Assembly (NCBI GenBank): GCA_030640725.1
Contig: DAOWIV010000258.1
Span: 1-11,324, forward strand
Direction: 5' to 3'
DNA from: Methanosarcinales archaeon
Lineage (GTDB): Archaea > Halobacteriota > Methanosarcinia > Methanosarcinales > Methanogasteraceae
Length of the DNA stretch: 11,324 nt
Numbering within the stretch: the stretch's first letter is position 1; each line of letters starts with the position of its first letter. The position numbers and the translations under genes are program-made. A model generated the notes under the pieces. It did not search any database. It saw only the letters and a list, made by a program, of their open reading frames with translations, and had not been told where the DNA came from. Shown here piece after piece: positions 1-6,153 of the stretch.

Positions 1-109
1 CCTCAACTTTTGTGAGATAGTTAACGATTCTTGCAAGAACCGTGAGTTTCTTCTGCGGCATATCATTCACTTTCTCCATTTCAGTCCGATCCGTTGCGAT
101 GTTCTCCAT
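1..109 (-). CDS. Partial ORF downstream of MNT gene, possible HEPN-type partner
   Basis: This is an open frame that starts at ATG (107-109) and runs off the left edge; only about 36 codons are visible. The peptide is charged at first and then has a helix-like stretch, MPQKKLTVLARIVNYLTKVE, at its visible end. It lies 24 bases downstream of the MNT nucleotidyltransferase gene on the same strand, where the partner HEPN gene of MNT/HEPN pairs usually sits. That position and the helical look are the only grounds for the HEPN guess, because the diagnostic Rx4-6H motif would lie outside the window. The start is uncertain: in-frame ATGs also occur at 77-79 and 59-61, and none has a strong ribosome binding site. 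The N-terminal segment contains a short in-frame duplication (EMEN...EMEK). Confidence 0.4.
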   Translation of the reverse strand, partial: MENIATDRTEMEKVNDMPQKKLTVLARIVNYLTKVE

Positions 110-133
110 TTCGGCATGGCATTCTCTTTTATG

Positions 134-400
134 CTAACCATACAGCACCACCCCATCCCGTTCCACAAGTCTGTTGAACAAACAATCCTTGCTTAAATCG
201 ACGACATCCAGCGGCTTGGACAGATCTCTATACAGCTCCCAGCAGAAATCAAAGAACAATTCGGGCGCCAGCCCAGTTACGCCGATGTCTATATCATTCG
301 CGTCTCTTCTTTCTCGGGATGAACCAAAGAGTATCACTCTTGTCAATTTGTATTTTTTTGCGTATTTTAATATTAGAAGCTTATCGTTTTTGGAGATCAC
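134..400 (-). CDS. Minimal nucleotidyltransferase (MNT) domain protein, probable toxin-antitoxin component
   Basis: An 88-aa protein that is a single MNT-type nucleotidyltransferase domain of the pol-beta superfamily. Visible motifs are the GSS signature at residues 26-28 (LFGSSRERR), the catalytic DxD pair at D36 and D38 (NDIDIG), and a third acidic residue at D65 in the LDVVDL strand, so the active site looks complete. In this family such proteins often pair with a HEPN-domain RNase; several are antitoxins that AMPylate or oligoadenylylate the HEPN toxin. The next gene on the same strand is a possible HEPN partner cut by the window edge. The start is GTG (398-400), because an in-frame stop lies at 407-409. 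No good ribosome binding site is visible, but a TATA-like GATATAT at about 420-426 would fit a nearly leaderless transcript. The domain call is confident; the toxin-antitoxin role is inferred. Confidence 0.75.
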   Translation of the reverse strand: MISKNDKLLILKYAKKYKLTRVILFGSSRERRDANDIDIGVTGLAPELFFDFCWELYRDLSKPLDVVDLSKDCLFNRLVERDGVVLYG

Positions 401-495
401 TGTATCTTATGTTTGCTTAACGATATATCTGGATTTCGGCTGATTGACACAAACACACGCCTTCCGGCAAAAATGATTGAGAGTTCCGGAGCAAT

Positions 496-1080
496 TTAGG
501 AATCAGCCGAAGTTTTTCTTTTCCTTTTTGCAGGAAACTCATAAATAAATTTGAGCAACATTTCTACAAAAGAAAGCAGTTCCTCCGCGTCTTCTCTCTC
601 CACAATTGCTATTTCATGAGTTGCTTCGTTCCCCTTCTTGCGAATGTGGTCAACCCAGTCCCTCCCATCAGGTGGTATGAATCCTTTGTCTGATAGATAT
701 TCGACATACTCAATGAATTTCTGACCTTCCGAAGCGCCTTTTGATACGGCAAGGTTCATCAGAAGTTTTCTGCAGCAAAGAACAGCCGCTGTAGATGCAT
801 TCGACGCCGTACAATTCCTAGCCTCTTCATACAAGGATTCGACATATTGGTCGGGTATGTCATGAACCGGGTTGCCGTATGCAACACCTGGGATTTGTTT
901 ACCATCTGGCCCAAAGTAAGTCGGCTGGAAGCAATTGTGGCAAATATATATGTGAGCAACAATATCGCTTTTGTCGTACGCATCCCAACCGCGTTGAGAA
1001 GCTAAATGCAAACCACAATGACCACAAATAAAATCTCGGGATTTGATAATTCCACCAGTGTACTCCCACGTTAATTTCAT
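496..1080 (-). CDS. DUF4145 (HEPN-like) protein with N-terminal zinc ribbon
   Basis: A 194-aa soluble protein. The N-terminus has two CxxC pairs (C19/C22 in ICGHCG and C47/C50 in ICHNC), which form a probable zinc ribbon. A helical domain follows from about residue 75 and matches the DUF4145 pattern: an LYEEAR helix, a segment ending in RKLL, then IRKKGNEATHE at 146-156 with the family's R..GN..H signature (R147, N151, H155). The tail is basic (KRKRK). DUF4145 belongs to the HEPN-like group and recurs in defence loci, sometimes fused to nuclease domains; here it stands alone. A ribosome binding site, GAGG, lies 6 bases before the ATG. The gene starts only 38 bases after ftr, but the ftr terminator separates them. 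The neighbouring MNT gene supports an accessory or defence setting. The family is fairly certain; the function is unknown. Confidence 0.8.
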   Translation of the reverse strand: MKLTWEYTGGIIKSRDFICGHCGLHLASQRGWDAYDKSDIVAHIYICHNCFQPTYFGPDGKQIPGVAYGNPVHDIPDQYVESLYEEARNCTASNASTAAVLCCRKLLMNLAVSKGASEGQKFIEYVEYLSDKGFIPPDGRDWVDHIRKKGNEATHEIAIVEREDAEELLSFVEMLLKFIYEFPAKRKRKTSADS

Positions 1081-1089
1081 CCCATCCTC

Positions 1090-1133
1090 ATGATAAAAAA
1101 AAATAAAAACAAGTGATCTCAGAAGAGATCACT
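1090..1133 (-). terminator. Hairpin plus U-tract terminator of ftr
   Basis: Read on the minus strand, a perfect 9-bp stem AGTGATCTC/GAGATCACT with a four-base TTCT loop (1112-1133) is followed by TGTTTTTATTTTTTTT (1096-1111). This has the form of an intrinsic terminator. The hairpin contains the last codons and the TGA stop of ftr. The DUF4145 ribosome binding site and ATG begin a few bases after the T-tract. Confidence 0.8.
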
Positions 1134-2012
1134 CAGATTAACCTTAAACGCGCCCAGACTTCCGCCGTAATTTCCAGCAGTAATCTTTTTGACGCCCGGC
1201 ATCTTCACAGCAGCCTCAATTCCTGCTTTGGTTGCAGCAGTCACAGCCTCGATGTCAACACCATTGATCACGAGTTCGTAGACCGCATTGACATCTCCCG
1301 GGATGTTTGTGTCCTCGACCTTGTCTTTGAGTGTTGGGGCGAACCGCTGGTTCGTTGTTGCCTTCATGAATGTGTACGTGTCAGCGCCAGGCTTCGAGCC
1401 GCTTGCAACGATCCCTCCAGGGAACGGTGTGATCGAGCCTTCACATTTCATGACTGCTTCCACCGCTTTCTCCGCTGCATCAAGCCCGTTCATCTGAGTA
1501 TCTGCGAGGATGAAGAAATTGCCTCCTGCAACACCATCAACCGCACCGATGTTGTGCTCGATAACGAAATCACCCTCCATCATCGGGATCGCATAAGCCT
1601 TTCGCCCGCCGACCTCAAGTTCTGACTCATACCCGTCCGCAAAGAACTTCAGCTTGAATCCGGTATCGAACTGCTTCTCCGCATCAGGAAGCCCGTTCCA
1701 CACAGCAGTCGTTGGTGCTGTGAGCACACACTGACTGATCCGATTCATCAACTGTTCCTCAAGTGCCTTGTACCCAAACGTGCATATCTGGATGTAGACG
1801 CCCGGACGTCCGTCTGGTGTCTCGCTGCCATCGACAACGCACTCAATTCCAGCTTCTGCCGGGCACAGGATCACAGATGTCCCGAATCCCGTTGCTTCCG
1901 TTGCAGCAACCATTGCCCAGTGCTTGCTCGCGCCAGTGATCAGTACCCTTGCAACCTTGATGCCGAAGGCTTCTGCGTAGGTATCTTCGATCTCTACTCC
2001 ATTTAGTTCCAT
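1119..2012 (-). CDS. ftr: Formylmethanofuran--tetrahydromethanopterin N-formyltransferase
   Basis: Ftr transfers the formyl group between formylmethanofuran and tetrahydromethanopterin (or tetrahydrosarcinapterin) in the cytoplasm. It is the second step of CO2 reduction to methane and runs in reverse in methane or methyl oxidation. The 297-aa protein is full length for the family and carries hallmark segments: NGVEIEDTYAEAFG at the N-terminus, TPDGRPGVYIQICTF, QCVLTAPTTAVWNGLP, EGDFVIEHNIGAVDGVAGGN, ITPFPGGIVASGSKPG and VKKITAGNYGGSLG near the C-terminus. The start is ATG at 2010-2012 because GAGGT sits about 7 bases before it. The in-frame ATG at 2025-2027 overlaps that site and would add five atypical residues. 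The gene has its own 128-base upstream gap behind the Dph6-type gene, and a terminator directly behind it. It is a diagnostic marker of C1 metabolism in the host. Confidence 0.97.
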   Translation of the reverse strand: MELNGVEIEDTYAEAFGIKVARVLITGASKHWAMVAATEATGFGTSVILCPAEAGIECVVDGSETPDGRPGVYIQICTFGYKALEEQLMNRISQCVLTAPTTAVWNGLPDAEKQFDTGFKLKFFADGYESELEVGGRKAYAIPMMEGDFVIEHNIGAVDGVAGGNFFILADTQMNGLDAAEKAVEAVMKCEGSITPFPGGIVASGSKPGADTYTFMKATTNQRFAPTLKDKVEDTNIPGDVNAVYELVINGVDIEAVTAATKAGIEAAVKMPGVKKITAGNYGGSLGAFKVNLSDLF

Positions 2013-2140
2013 AGAAATACCTCGCATCTGTCATACACCGGACTACTACAAAAGGGTTTAGATTGTTCGGATGGTTGGGAAGTCACAATTACGCGGTGCC
2101 GGTGCTGATGCCAGTGAGACAGTCTTGCGACTCCCTGCAT

Positions 2141-2869
2141 TCAAGCGGAATTTTGTGATCCAACCGTCTGTTCTGACGACACGGGAGTTCTGGCGGCTTT
2201 TTCGATGACCAATTGCCCGCTCATCGTTTGTTTATCCCACACGTTCCGCGATTCCTCGATCACGATCTTCTCCTTGAAAAGCGGGCAATACGTGACAAAC
2301 GTCTCAAACTCGCCACCCTCGCCCCCTGTGCAGACATAACAGATGCCGTGGAGATCGCACAGTTCCTCAAAAGCATCTCTGTCTATTATCCGCCCGAGCC
2401 AATCCTCTGTGAGACCGTAAGCGGCAACAGCCGAGATCAGCACCTCAAACCCTGCATCAAACATCTCATTCCAGAGTTCTCCCGGATTCCTCTTCCAGAG
2501 TGGTGCGTGGCTCACCAGACCAAGTTCGGCACAGATGCTCTCAATCCGCTTCTTCTGGTAATTGGAGTATATCGCTCCTGAAACGACACCTTCCACGCCG
2601 TATCTGGCTTTTGCTTCTGTTAAAGCAGCTTTCAGGTCTGAAAGCTCCTCTTCCTTCACTCCGGCGGTCTCCCTGAAGATCAGGGGGAGCTGCATCGTCT
2701 CTGCCTGAAGCTTGACAAGATCGATATTCGGGACGTGATACATATAGGACTCCGGATTGAGCGATTTTATCGCAACCACGACACTGATCTCACCCTCTCC
2801 GTTCTTGCTGGCAAGATACGCCGCATACAAGCCGTCCTTGCCACCCGAAACCAGTGCTGCCAACCTCAT
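2141..2869 (-). CDS. Dph6-type ATP-pyrophosphatase (probable diphthine--ammonia ligase)
   Basis: A 242-aa protein of the N-type ATP-PPase superfamily, Dph6 group. In archaea and eukaryotes these enzymes are linked to the last, ATP-dependent amidation step of diphthamide formation on elongation factor 2. Features include the PP-loop SGGKDG (8-13), a central block from GAIYSNYQKKRIE to HAPLWKR (98-127), and GGEGGEFET (182-190), which is typical of the family C-terminal half. The last 15 or so residues look like a disordered tail. One oddity is that the usual PP-loop SGGxDS has Gly for its final Ser (codon GGC). The ATG at 2867-2869 has AGGAGG about 11 bases upstream. The upstream gap to the amidohydrolase gene is 132 bases, so a separate promoter is possible. 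The family call is strong; the exact substrate is inferred. Confidence 0.85.
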   Translation of the reverse strand: MRLAALVSGGKDGLYAAYLASKNGEGEISVVVAIKSLNPESYMYHVPNIDLVKLQAETMQLPLIFRETAGVKEEELSDLKAALTEAKARYGVEGVVSGAIYSNYQKKRIESICAELGLVSHAPLWKRNPGELWNEMFDAGFEVLISAVAAYGLTEDWLGRIIDRDAFEELCDLHGICYVCTGGEGGEFETFVTYCPLFKEKIVIEESRNVWDKQTMSGQLVIEKAARTPVSSEQTVGSQNSA

Positions 2870-3001
2870 CTCCCCGCGCTCCTCCTGGCGTGTCTATGAC
2901 TGCGGGATATGTCACGCCACTGGCTCGGATAGATCAAGGAGCAGGTCAGGGGGGATGTCATGGCATGAAATGGCATATCATAGCAACGGATTGGTAACAT
3001 C
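2870..3001 (-). promoter_or_regulatory. Upstream region of the Dph6-type gene with spaced direct repeats
   Basis: This 132-base gap between two same-strand genes holds two direct copies of ATGGCAT (plus strand, 2960-2966 and 2970-2976). Their starts are 10 bases apart, close to one helical turn, which could be a regulator site. TATA-like stretches are weak. The AGGAGG ribosome binding site for the downstream gene is at about 2881-2886. The regulatory role is a guess from spacing only. Confidence 0.25.
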
Positions 3002-4135
3002 TTAAACATTACCGCAGGAACAGAACAGAATATCTCCTGCTCTTGCACGCCGAACCACGCTTCTGAGGATGTTTCTTGCACCCACAAGGTTATAAGAATC
3101 CTTATCAAGCACCATCACATTCGCATCTGCCCCCATTTCGATGATCCCGCAGTTCAGACCGAGTGCGAGCGCACCAGACCGGGTACACATCCCGAGCACC
3201 TGCTGCTCGCTCAGAGTGAATACCGAAGACAAAAAGCGCATCTCTGCAAACATATCCACCGAATTAAACATCACGTTGTCGGTTCCGGCAGCAACCGTTA
3301 CACCCGCAGCAAACATCGTCTCAACCGGCGGGATACCAACTCTAGTCAGGAGATTCGATTGCAAACAGACCGCAACCGGGATATCATGATCAGAAACCTG
3401 GCAAAGGTCATTAGTCGATGCGTGTGTCAGGTGTATCAGGAGATCGGGGTTCAGCGCCAGCGCATCCTTGATATCTGTCGAATCGAGTTCGCCTGCATGG
3501 ATCGCAAACCTGCCGCCGCATTTCCTTGCGTGCTCTGCGATTGCCGCTGCGACCCCGTCTTTGTAATCATTGGTGCTGCTGATCCCGATGCCGCCCGCGC
3601 AGCCAAGGATCGAACCAATCTCATCTTTAAGGTCTGTCAAGCCCCCCATATCTGCATCATCCATGCCATAGGCGTCATCACCATCACCACCATCGCCAGC
3701 CGGTCTGCCAAAGATCACCGCATCCACAGGAGCGCAACTTGCCGCCTGTTGCAGTGCCTGCACCCCGCGCAGACCCCCTTCCCTGAAATCAGCAAATGCG
3801 CAGGTGCCGGTTGCAGCCATGTCACGGATGCTTGCCTGCATCGCCCGCACAAGATCGTACATGCCGGTTGTGCGTAGCACCCGGTGCTTGAGTCCATCAG
3901 GCGGTTGCACCAGACTTGCAATATCTGTGACCCGAGGGTCTTTCAGCACCGAATCGCCGATGTGCGTGTGCGCATTCACAAAACACGGTACGACGATGCC
4001 ATGCGCCAGCGCGTCCACCGGTCCCGGTTCTTCGCAGACATCGGTGATAACACCATCGCTGATGCAGATGTAGCCCTCTACCACCTCAAAATCATCGCCG
4101 CAGAGAATGCTTCCCGAGAGCAAATATTCTTCCAT
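3002..4135 (-). CDS. Amidohydrolase-family metal-dependent hydrolase (cytosine deaminase/chlorohydrolase-like)
   Basis: A 377-aa cytosolic TIM-barrel hydrolase of the amidohydrolase superfamily, most like the archaeal cytosine-deaminase-related group. Metal ligands and catalytic residues are in place: HTH (H56, H58), FAIHAGE (H213, E216), HLTHAS (H238) and GTDN (D286). The C-terminal strand GADANVMVLD is the usual return to the small beta domain. The substrate cannot be told from the sequence; a deaminase or an imide/aminohydrolase acting on a heterocycle is likely. A Gly/Asp-rich loop (about 147-165) looks like a lineage-specific insertion. ATG at 4133-4135 is preferred because it overlaps the upstream TGA by one base (TGATG), indicating translational coupling; the GTG at 4136-4138 is the alternative. 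Its coupled partner is the unrecognised 229-aa gene. Confidence 0.85.
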   Translation of the reverse strand: MEEYLLSGSILCGDDFEVVEGYICISDGVITDVCEEPGPVDALAHGIVVPCFVNAHTHIGDSVLKDPRVTDIASLVQPPDGLKHRVLRTTGMYDLVRAMQASIRDMAATGTCAFADFREGGLRGVQALQQAASCAPVDAVIFGRPAGDGGDGDDAYGMDDADMGGLTDLKDEIGSILGCAGGIGISSTNDYKDGVAAAIAEHARKCGGRFAIHAGELDSTDIKDALALNPDLLIHLTHASTNDLCQVSDHDIPVAVCLQSNLLTRVGIPPVETMFAAGVTVAAGTDNVMFNSVDMFAEMRFLSSVFTLSEQQVLGMCTRSGALALGLNCGIIEMGADANVMVLDKDSYNLVGARNILRSVVRRARAGDILFCSCGNV

Positions 4136-4824
4136 CACGATTTAGGTTCTCTGATAATATCCTTGATACTGCCCGTGATGCTGTCTCTGGCGCCGTCCCT
4201 GATCCTGCCCTCGACTTTGTCCCCGATACTTTCAAGTGCGTCCTTGATGCTCCTGTCCGGCGCATCCGGAAGCTCGATGCCAGCCAACCGCTCAAGCAGC
4301 TGATAGACTAAAAAGAGGTACGAATCCGGTTCGTCGGTGATGATGATCGAATCGTTGTCCGCTCTGGTGAGTTTCATCGTGATGCTGCGCGGTGTGCCTG
4401 TTTCGTCGTAATTGGTAGTGAAATGTGTCTGTTTCAGTCCGTCAGGATGCTCCAGGCAGATCACTGCATCCTCTGCTCGTGCACCATAGAGCGAAACAAG
4501 ATAGCGGAGAAACATCAGAACCCGCTCAGGCACACCTACCTGCTCATACTCGGCAAGCACCAGCGGATCATTGGTGAATAGCGGAAACGCTATCGTCTGC
4601 TCGATAGCCTCATCAAAAGCCAGGGCAAGAGCCATTGCAAGATCATCGCGTGTGCCATCATCGATCTCTTGCAAGTGATATTCAATCAGATCCCGGACGC
4701 TCTTCCCCTCCGGGTCGTTTTTCAGGATCTTTGCGATCGCAGCCCCGCCCCTCTTTATGGTTTTGTCCAGTTCCGGAGTGAAGACCGTTTTTTTATCGTC
4801 GCCGGTTTTCTTTTTCATTGCCAT
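4135..4824 (-). CDS. Unrecognised soluble 229-aa protein coupled to the amidohydrolase
   Basis: I do not recognise this protein. It is 229 aa, highly charged, with no signal peptide or membrane segment. The N-terminus is Lys-rich (MAMKKKTGDDKK), followed by predicted-helical stretches (about 20-120) and a beta-like middle (about 120-168: VICLEHPDGL, RSITMKLTRAD, SIIITDEPDSY). Next are a leucine-rich helix (YLFLVYQLLERLAGI) and a C-terminal charged amphipathic region (191-225) where the pattern SIKDxxxSI/SIKDII recurs. No catalytic motif stands out. It is the first gene of the minus-strand block; its stop overlaps the amidohydrolase start, so the two products are probably made in a fixed ratio. 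The ATG at 4822-4824 has AGGGA 5 bases upstream and a TATA-like TATTTTTATGTACA about 40 bases upstream. Function is unknown. Confidence 0.8.
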   Translation of the reverse strand: MAMKKKTGDDKKTVFTPELDKTIKRGGAAIAKILKNDPEGKSVRDLIEYHLQEIDDGTRDDLAMALALAFDEAIEQTIAFPLFTNDPLVLAEYEQVGVPERVLMFLRYLVSLYGARAEDAVICLEHPDGLKQTHFTTNYDETGTPRSITMKLTRADNDSIIITDEPDSYLFLVYQLLERLAGIELPDAPDRSIKDALESIGDKVEGRIRDGARDSITGSIKDIIREPKS

Positions 4825-4935
4825 ACGTGTCCCTGATCAAAATTGTGCCGCATGTACATAAAAATACCTGTCAGTGCGCCGCATCCCATTGGCAAGCAAC
4901 GTTTTTACAGGGGGTTCGTCAAAACATGATGCCAG
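4825..4935. promoter_or_regulatory. Divergent promoter region between the 229-aa gene and the permease gene
   Basis: This is 111 bases between divergent genes. An A/T-rich core, ACATAAAAATA (4857-4867), can act as a TATA box on the minus strand (about 40 bases before the 229-aa start). On the plus strand it would lie about 70 bases before the permease start. A G-run (ACAGGGGG, 4908-4915) lies closer to an ATG at 4926 than to the permease ATG at 4936. TATA assignment is by eye only. Confidence 0.45.
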
Positions 4936-5685
4936 ATGAAGAATCTCAATTTGCTGCTTCTTGGTCTGGTTGCAGGGTTCTGTAGCGCTGCTCTGGGCAT
5001 CGGTGGCGGTGCGATCATGGTTTCAGCATTGATCCTCTTCTTTAATTACAAAATAAAGAGAGCTATTGGTGCGTCGTTAGCAACGATAGTTCCCACTGCC
5101 TTTGTTGGAATAATAGCACACTATGTCATAGAAAGCAGCAATATCAAATTCCTTATCGTGTTATTTATCGTTGCAGGCTCGATCATCGGTGCAAAGTTTG
5201 GTGCTGAACTGGCAAACAAGATGAGTGTCAAACTATTAACAAAATTATTCACCTTGCTCTTAGTTTTTATGGGGTTAAAATTGACCGGGATAATAAATTT
5301 TCCAGCCGAAACGGTTTCAAATACCAGCGCATACCCCCTGCTGGTGGTTCTGGGTCTGATCGCCGGTTCGGCTTCCGCACTATTTGGCATCGGTGGTGGT
5401 GTGATAATGGTTCCAATGCTAAACCTTTTCTTCGGACTGTCGATACACGAAGCAGTCGCCACTTCGTTAACGGTTATTCTGCCAACCACCCTCGCAGGAG
5501 CGATATTCCACAAGAAATTTAATAACATAGACACCGACGCAATAAAATTCCTGATCCCCACGTCACTGATCGGAGCTATTTTTGGTGCCATTGTTGCAAA
5601 TATCCTGCCTGCAACCACATTAAAAATCGTTTTTGGGATTTTCATGATTTTGTGCTCGATCAATATCTTTATACACAAAGAATGA
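4936..5685 (+). CDS. TauE/SafE-family (DUF81) membrane permease
   Basis: A 249-aa integral membrane protein of the TauE/SafE (sulfite exporter/anion permease) family. It shows the family's internal duplication: GLVAGFCSAALGIGGGAIMV at 10-29 is repeated as GLIAGSASALFGIGGGVIMV at 140-159. In each half a loop with ASLAT(I)VPT or TSLTVILPT follows. About seven to eight hydrophobic segments are visible. Family members move small anions or organosulfur/sulfonate compounds; the substrate here is unknown. The gene stands alone on the plus strand. Codon choice is A/T-leaning, with many TTA, ATA and AAT codons, unlike the ftr and pyrophosphatase genes, so acquisition by transfer is possible. The ATG at 4936 gives a natural N-terminus but lacks a well-spaced ribosome binding site. 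An overlapping 19-codon ORF begins at 4926. Confidence 0.88.
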   Translation: MKNLNLLLLGLVAGFCSAALGIGGGAIMVSALILFFNYKIKRAIGASLATIVPTAFVGIIAHYVIESSNIKFLIVLFIVAGSIIGAKFGAELANKMSVKLLTKLFTLLLVFMGLKLTGIINFPAETVSNTSAYPLLVVLGLIAGSASALFGIGGGVIMVPMLNLFFGLSIHEAVATSLTVILPTTLAGAIFHKKFNNIDTDAIKFLIPTSLIGAIFGAIVANILPATTLKIVFGIFMILCSINIFIHKE

Positions 5686-5877
5686 CTGATGGATCGGCTC
5701 GTTTCGCTCCGGTTTCGCTCGACATCCCTCACAACGCCACAAACCCGAGCTTTTTAAAACAAGAAATAACCAAAATTTCGAAAGTGTGTGGTTGCAGGAC
5801 GGTGGTTTTGATTTTTGGGTGGAAAACTTGGGTTGTAAGCATTTTAGACCCTGGCTTGCAATAGCAGCGGCGCAGCC
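5686..5877. other. Gene-free stretch after the permease gene
   Basis: No coding signal, RNA gene or clear hairpin terminator was seen here. The only visible structure is a doubled GTTTCGCTC (about 5702-5722) and an A/T-rich CTTTTTAAAAC (about 5750-5760). With the adjoining decayed sensor sequence (5878-6153) it makes up the 468 bases without an intact gene. Confidence 0.5.
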
Positions 5878-6153
5878 ATCAACGCAGATTACGCGGATTT
5901 TGCCGTTATGTAGCACACGTGCCTGATCTTTGATCCACCTCCATCTGGTGAGTATGTGCCGGTTCCGGATCGGCTAATCCCCAATCCCGTCCTTCGTCAC
6001 TCACCTCATAGACGGCTACGGCGTTACTCATGTTCTCAAACATCATTCTAAATGACAAACTTAAGCACCCCGTCCCGGATATTCTCAATTAATCTGCGAC
6101 TTCTCCTCGCTCTCGCGCAGAGCCGCCTCTGCAATCTTGCATCTTGCGCCCGG
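5878..6153 (-). pseudogene. Decayed 3' continuation of the PocR-GAF-PAS sensor gene
   Basis: Downstream of the sensor's stop codon, PAS-type protein sequence continues in pieces over different frames. DITGRK starts at 6160, one base short of the frame of the preceding ATIR. IAEAALRESEEKSQ (6094-6135) follows after a near-duplicate CAAGATG/CAAGATT. LIENIRDGV, a typical PAS beginning, lies at 6066-6092 in a third frame. MFENMSNAVAVYEVSDEGRDW, another PAS beginning, starts at about 6043. RWRWIKDQARVLHNGKIRV, typical of the end of a PAS/PAC domain, lies within 5878-5970. Together these show that the gene once continued through more PAS domains. No histidine-kinase or ATPase motif remains, so that part has been deleted or never lay here. 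Sequencing error could explain one frameshift, but several plus deletions point to true decay. Confidence 0.8.

Noticed and set aside
1113..1625. 170-aa plus-strand open frame opposite ftr
   Set aside because: It is a shadow of the well-supported ftr gene; no recognisable motifs.
3673..3697. Trinucleotide-like run of CAT/CAC repeats resembling a microsatellite or His-tag
   Set aside because: It lies inside the amidohydrolase gene and on the coding (minus) strand encodes its Gly/Asp-rich loop; it is a compositional effect.
3359..3877. Cys-rich 172-aa plus-strand open frame
   Set aside because: It is antisense to the amidohydrolase metal-binding core; the Cys content is a by-product of GCA/TGC codons on the other strand.
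5696..5724. Doubled GTTTCGCTC, checked as a possible CRISPR or inverted-repeat unit
   Set aside because: Only two short copies with no spacer periodicity; too little to call a repeat feature.
5121..5732. 203-aa minus-strand open frame opposite the permease
   Set aside because: It is antisense to a clear TauE/SafE gene with internal duplication; no motifs of its own.
5881..5900. AACGCAGATTACGCGGATTT, which looks like a dispersed intergenic repeat word
   Set aside because: On the minus strand it is explained as codons of the PAC-like remnant (KIRVICVD) of the decayed sensor gene.
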